Assembly: GCA_022560025.1 (NCBI GenBank)
Contig: JAFISE010000078.1
Coordinates: 83,282 to 147,281 of the forward strand
DNA length: 64,000 nt
Direction of reading: 5' to 3'
From: Stagonosporopsis chrysanthemi
Taxonomy: Eukaryota > Ascomycota > Dothideomycetes > Pleosporales > Didymellaceae
Position numbers and translations under genes: made by a program. Under the pieces are notes generated by a model. That model ran no database searches, had not been told where the DNA came from, and saw only the letters and a program-made list of their open reading frames with translations. Below, one piece after another: positions 59,701 to 64,000 of the stretch. Position 1 is the first letter of the stretch. The number at the start of each line of letters is the position of its first letter.

Positions 59701-60040
59701 CTGTTCTCTATTAAGTTTAGAGCTTAACTAAGAGATCTATAAGAAAGAGCTCTTTGCTATCTTCTAAGCCTTTAATAAGTAGAAAGTAGGGCTAATATCT
59801 ATACTAAATTAGATTTATATCTACTCTAACTACTATTCTCTAGAATATTTTATAACTACTAAAGTCTTAAATACCTAACAAGCTATATAGGCAGAGGTAC
59901 TTGCTTTGTTTAACTTCTAAATTAAGTACACTCTAAAGAAGAATAATTAAAGAGTAGATATTCTTAGCTAAAAAGAGCAAGACTTAGCTAACTTTAAGTT
60001 AGCTTAGAAGGATAATTACTTCTAGGTAATATAATAGATA
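56780..60040 (+). mobile_element. third Ty3/Gypsy remnant, no integrase
   Basis: RIP-mutated plus-strand RT and RNase H can be read at about 58,850-59,990: LYIYIDYYKLNDLT, YLDNILINS (59174-59200, from YLDD), DPKKVXVLADXK and the RNase H end AEVLALFNFXIKYT. It differs clearly in sequence from families A and C. The gag part (56.9-58.5 kb) is too decayed to define, the integrase is absent, and the pogo element begins right after, so it is a fragment. LTRs were not identified. Confidence 0.7.
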
Positions 60041-60049
60041 AGCAAGTCG

Positions 60050-61809
60050 GCTAAGCAAGCAAGTTAGCTACCTTACTAAGTTTGCGCAGCTCTAAAGTTG
60101 TATAACTTAACAACGCAGTGCTATAATATATAGAAATTTAGGCAGTAGACTAAACTATAACTAAGCTATCTTTCTTGCAGGTATATAAGTTATAGCCTTG
60201 CTTTCTGCACCTTATGTAGCACGCAAGAGCCTAACAGCTAATGCCTAATTGCTTTCTTTCTTAACGCTTGTTATAAGCAATCTGCTAATTAATCTTATAT
60301 TAAGCAAGTATATCCTTGCTAGCTCTCTTTGTTAGCACTCCTTAGTATTGTACACGCTTTCTCTTGCGCTGCCTATATGCAGAAGCTACCTAATTTGCCT
60401 TCTTAAGACTAGCAATCTAATTGCATATTAGCTTAGCTAACAGCATTATTACCTTAGCACCTTTCTTAAGCTAGTTAATTACTTTAATAATTAATACTAG
60501 TAATAAGCTCTTATACTTATAGACATGCTTATATATTAGTATTAATTAAGCTTTAAGCTTATATATATTGCTTAGTATACAAGCTTCTTAGAAAGCTTCT
60601 GTAAAAGCAGCTAGTAGAGTTAGTATATATAGCTGCATGTTAAGCTTTAAGAGAACAACGTCTAGCTAATATAAAATAAGGCTAGCGCCTTAAAAAGCTA
60701 TGCATATATTAGCTAGTGTAAATAATTAATTGTATACTGCCTTAATAGCTAGTAGAAACTTAAGCTTAGTAATATAGTTAATATAATGCTAGATTAAGCT
60801 CTTAATCTTATAGCTATATGCGCGCTTTAGTAGTAAGAAGCAGCTAACGTTAAGAAGCTAGAGTAAGTAAGATAAGTAAAGTAGTATGCAGAGTGTATAG
60901 ATATTACTCTTTTTACTAAGCTCTTAAAATTTAAGAAAGTAGTAGCTCTTATAGCTATTAAAAATAAGCAAGCAATATACTTTTACTATATAAGCCTTTG
61001 TATAAGTATTAAAGTACTTTAGCTACTTAACTTCTAGCTAGTTAGTTGTCTATCTATTATTACTAACTGCAATTGCCTAGTTGTATAGGATTAATACTTC
61101 TTTATACTAAGTAGAGAGGTAGTACTAGCTAGTTAAGATTAAGAACAGCAGGATAGACTAGCTAGTAGTGTTAATTGCAGCAACTAGCGTTGCCTACTTG
61201 CAATTGCCTAGCTAGATAGACTTTAGCCTGCCTTTCTTCTCTAATACTATTACAACAAGCTATGTTGTAATCTTGCCTAGTATAAAGCTAGCCTTGTTAA
61301 AGTTGTAAACGTCTTTATTATAGATACTGTACTTAGCTTTTGTCTACTTTACAAGCTTAAACTAGCTTTTAATTAGTACAAGATCTTTGCATAGAGCTCT
61401 CTGCTTATTGTACGCTTAATTAAAACGCGTTTTAAGACTGTCTATACGCTTAACAAAGTTAGCTAGCTACTTCTACCTAACCTAGCCTGTGCTGCGCACA
61501 GCTAGCAGTTTATTAGCTATCTAGTGTATAGCTGCGTATATAGGCACAAATCTGCGTACGTCTAGATTAAGTATATAGTAGACTATTACTTTCTCTTCTA
61601 GCTAAGTAAGCTTTTTTAAGTTAAGCTAGCAATTGCATTAAGTAAGCTTCTTAGCGCGTTAGTTATTAAGTGTAGATTTTAGAACGTTATAGACTGCTAC
61701 AGCACGCCTAGAGCTACTTAGCTAGTGCCTATTAAGAGAAGTAGAAGTAAGAAGAATATTAGCTTGATTATAAGATAATAGAGTATGTTGTAGTAGAGCT
61801 ATAGCAATA
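60050..61809 (-). mobile_element. pogo/Fot1-type (Tc1/mariner superfamily) DNA transposon, RIP-mutated
   Basis: One continuous minus-strand frame from about 61,780 to 60,130 (about 550 codons, with TAA/TAG breaks) reads as a pogo transposase. It starts with a helix-turn-helix (RAVAVYNVLKSTLNN), a CENP-B-type part with LANFVKRIDSLKTRFN, the DDE core from KDVYNFNKASFILGKITT (about 61,255-61,310) through AIAVSNNR (about 61,050), then LLKRAYS and TKLKFLLAIKAVYN. The tail has ASAYRQRKRKRVQ and a Cys-rich knuckle CYIRCRKQGYN (about 60,175-60,225). Terminal inverted repeats were not found by eye, and the right end is cut or abutted by the family A LTR at 61,810. Confidence 0.8.
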
Positions 61810-63903
61810 TGTAAGGTTACTGTAAGCAGGCAATTAGACTTAAAGTAGATAAGATAGCTTTAAGGCTAAATTAAGGTTGTATTTAGATATTAGACAAATC
61901 TTTAAGGTGTAAGCCTCTAGATTTAATAGAAGTATATATATAGGAGGCCTGTGCGCAGCCTAGCTCTTAGCCTAGGTGTGCTTAAGGTAGAGTTAAGGAG
62001 TATTAAAGAAGAATCCTGTAACAATAGCCTCTCTCTTCTTGCAGCTTATCTTAAACTGCTTAGAGTTCCTATTCTTATATAAAGTACAGCTGCTAGGCTC
62101 TAGAAAACCTCTGTCTTACAAGAAGAAAAAACCTTAGCTAGAGAAGCTGCTATAACTGTTACAGAGATTAAGTACTTAGACTTAACTCTAGAGGCTAGTG
62201 CTACTGTTAACCTGCTTCTAGCCTAGGCTAAGAGAGGTGCAAGTAGTTACTAATACTTAGCCTTTAGTCTCTAGCTGTATACGCGCTTAGAGTTATAGCC
62301 TCTCCTGCAGAGCCTTAAGCTCCTCTTAGGTTAACTTTAAATAGGTAGGCCTACTATTAGCTAGTATATTAATTAAGCCTTAACCTGTTGTTTATAAGGT
62401 AAATACTACAACATTACTCTCTTAATACCCTAAACTTACGCCTGTAGACAGTAGGGGTTGCTCTAAACTTATACCTGTAGGTAGCATAGCAGTGCTCTAA
62501 ACTTACGCTCTTTAGTAGTATTATATATATTCTAAACTTTACTCTTAGGTAGTAGAACTAAGAGTACTCTAAACTTATACCTGTAAGCAGTGTTATATAA
62601 ATTCTAAACTTATACCTGCAGGTAGCAGAATTAAAAGATGCTTAACATGTAAGTTCTTTAGATATAAATACTTATACTCTAACCTATAGGTGCTCTATAA
62701 GGTTACTAATAGGCTTCTGTAATAGGTCTAGCTCCTGTATAAGCAGCTTTAGGATTTATTTCTTTATAGAAGCAGTATCTTATATAGCAAACAGGTTACA
62801 ATTAACTGTTTGTTACTTTCTAATAAGTGCTTAATTTAATAATTGCATAGTGTTATTAAACTTCTAGCGTTTGCCCTATTACGCCCTAGGTAAAACAGCA
62901 ACCTGCAGAAGTAAGATTGTGTAGCTATTAGCTATGCAAGTAAATAGTTGCATACTGCTTTTAGGCGCAAGTAAATATTGTAAAGAGTAGGTAAGAGAGC
63001 AGTTAGAAGTTAGAGCATAGCTAGGGGACAGTTAGTAGACTATATAAACACACTACAGCACTCTAACTTCTTACATACTATACTTAACTACCTGCATCTC
63101 TTTGCTATAATACTTCTTCTACAACTAGTTACTATAACTCTAGTACCTTTTTATATCTTAAATAAGCCTCTGCCTAACTTTGTATATACTTTGCCTAATA
63201 ACATAGCTCTGCAGCCTTTACTTACACGCTTCTAGTGCTGCAGTAGTATTACCTGCCTTACAACTGCTTTTAAGACTAACCTTAATAGTATAATTTTGTT
63301 GTTTATTGTAGTGTTTTAACACACTAAAGGCTATGCTATGCGCAATAATAATTTTAGTGTCTATTCTAGTTGTGCTTAGGCCTATAAGGGTAGTTATGTC
63401 AAGGTATACCTAAGCCTTCTCTAGTGTTGTTCTAGTACTAACGCAAAGCAGATAGAGGTACACTTCTGTTAAGCCTACAATATTCTTAACTAGCTAATTA
63501 ACTGCGCCCTCTGCAAGCATAACAATGCTGTTGCTGTAGCAAGTAACACCTTAACTAACGCCAAGGTCTTTAAGACTACCTAGACCTTCTTCTAGACTGT
63601 ATACAACTACACTAAAGCTTACTATATTAAGTTTAAAGAGTATAATACTATAGTTGCCTAGAAAGTTAAGAGCAGCAGCAAGACTAGGTCCTAATACTGT
63701 TACAATTGTTAGGTATCTTACAAGCACAATCTGCAGCGCTACAATATAAAGATAGTCTTAGTCTCTGCTAGATATTTACTAACTTTATAAAGGCTGCTAT
63801 TAGTACAGTAAGTAAGAAGGCGCCCTCTAATATTGTAGTTAATAGCTTAGTTAAGAAGTACTTTAAAAAGGCTAGTTGTGCTGCTAATACTAAAAAGCGT
63901 TAG
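61810..63903 (-). mobile_element. family A Gypsy element, copy 2 (3' part)
   Basis: It matches 25331-27424 of copy 1 from end to end: a 214-bp RIP-mutated LTR at 61810-62023, the pyrimidine tract after it, the repeat array and the antisense coding-like frame. It is less mutated than copy 1. At 63,903 homology stops abruptly at GTTAG and another LTR begins. The 5 bases before the left LTR are CAATA; the partner duplication lies outside the window. Confidence 0.88.
62420..62640 (+). repeat. degenerate tandem repeat array in copy 2
   Basis: Same AAACTTAYRCCTGTAGGYAG units as at 25.93-26.16 kb, with fewer RIP changes. Confidence 0.75.
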
Positions 63904-64000
63904 TGTGAGGTCACTGTAGGCAGGCAATCGGACTCAAGGTAGATGGGATGGCTTCAAGGCCGAATTGGGGTTGTATTTGGATATCAGACGAATCCTTGAG
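63904..64000 (-). repeat. family A LTR, unmutated, running off the window
   Basis: The first 97 bp of a family A LTR (TGTGAGGTCACTGTAGG...). It is GC-richer than both LTRs of copy 1 and starts directly after RIP-mutated copy 2 sequence. The orientation is the same as the other family A LTRs. Confidence 0.88.

Noticed and set aside
1..64000. tRNA, rRNA, CRISPR arrays, or a secondary-metabolite gene cluster
   Set aside because: None was seen. The repeats are transposon-related, and no PKS, NRPS or terpene synthase motifs accompany the transcription factor, oxygenase or ABC fragment.

Overview
The window looks like nuclear DNA of a filamentous ascomycete, most likely a Dothideomycete of the Pleosporales type (inference). 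Genes carry short 44-60 bp GT-AG introns. The protein families are typically fungal: NACHT-TPR STAND, HET, Zn2Cys6 factor, PL3 pectate lyase, a SET family and a DUF7924-like family. Two long AT-rich blocks (about 25.2-34.4 kb and 53.3-63.9 kb) consist of transposons altered almost only by C-to-T and G-to-A transitions, the signature of repeat-induced point mutation (RIP).

Layout. 1-3935: 3' part of a STAND NACHT-TPR receptor-like gene. 4.2-5.4 kb: dead PAS-domain gene. 6.5-7.0 kb: dead secreted-protein gene. 7.2-9.0 kb (-): intact four-exon 2-oxoglutarate/Fe(II) oxygenase. 9.8-10.6 kb: secreted protein. 12.5-13.6 kb: dead DUF7924-like gene. 17.0-18.5 kb (-): SET-domain gene with two in-frame stops. 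20.0-22.6 kb: intact HET gene. 22.6-25.2 kb: no clear gene. 25.3-34.6 kb: complete 9.3 kb Ty3/Gypsy element on the minus strand with 5-bp target duplications and its own nested LTR insertions. 35.0-37.5 kb: intact seven-exon Zn2Cys6 factor. 37.8-39.8 kb (-): second intact HET gene. 42.6-43.5 kb: HET gene remnant split by a solo LTR. 44.1-45.1 kb (-): decayed ABC transporter half. 45.6-46.3 kb (-): unidentified broken gene. 47.1-48.0 kb (-): PL3 pectate lyase. 51.7-55.9 kb: second Gypsy element with a chromodomain. 56.6-56.8 kb: five copies of a 14-bp palindrome. 56.8-60.0 kb: third Gypsy remnant. 60.1-61.8 kb (-): pogo/Fot1-type transposon. 61.8-63.9 kb: second copy of the first element's 3' end. 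63,904-end: a nearly unmutated LTR of the same family.

How it fits together. The living genes fall into two groups. One is nonself recognition (STAND and HET proteins, the latter known from heterokaryon incompatibility). The other is secretion and interaction with a substrate or host (pectate lyase, small secreted protein). They are separated by dead members of multicopy gene families and by RIP-mutated transposons, as in a fast-evolving accessory or subterminal compartment. The most unusual signals are a coding-like frame antisense to pol inside the Gypsy element, LTR pairs in which only the left copy is RIP-mutated, a fold-back LTR pair, a young LTR beginning abruptly at 63,904, and the palindrome array. 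All identifications rest on reading the sequence and remembered family features; no database search was run.
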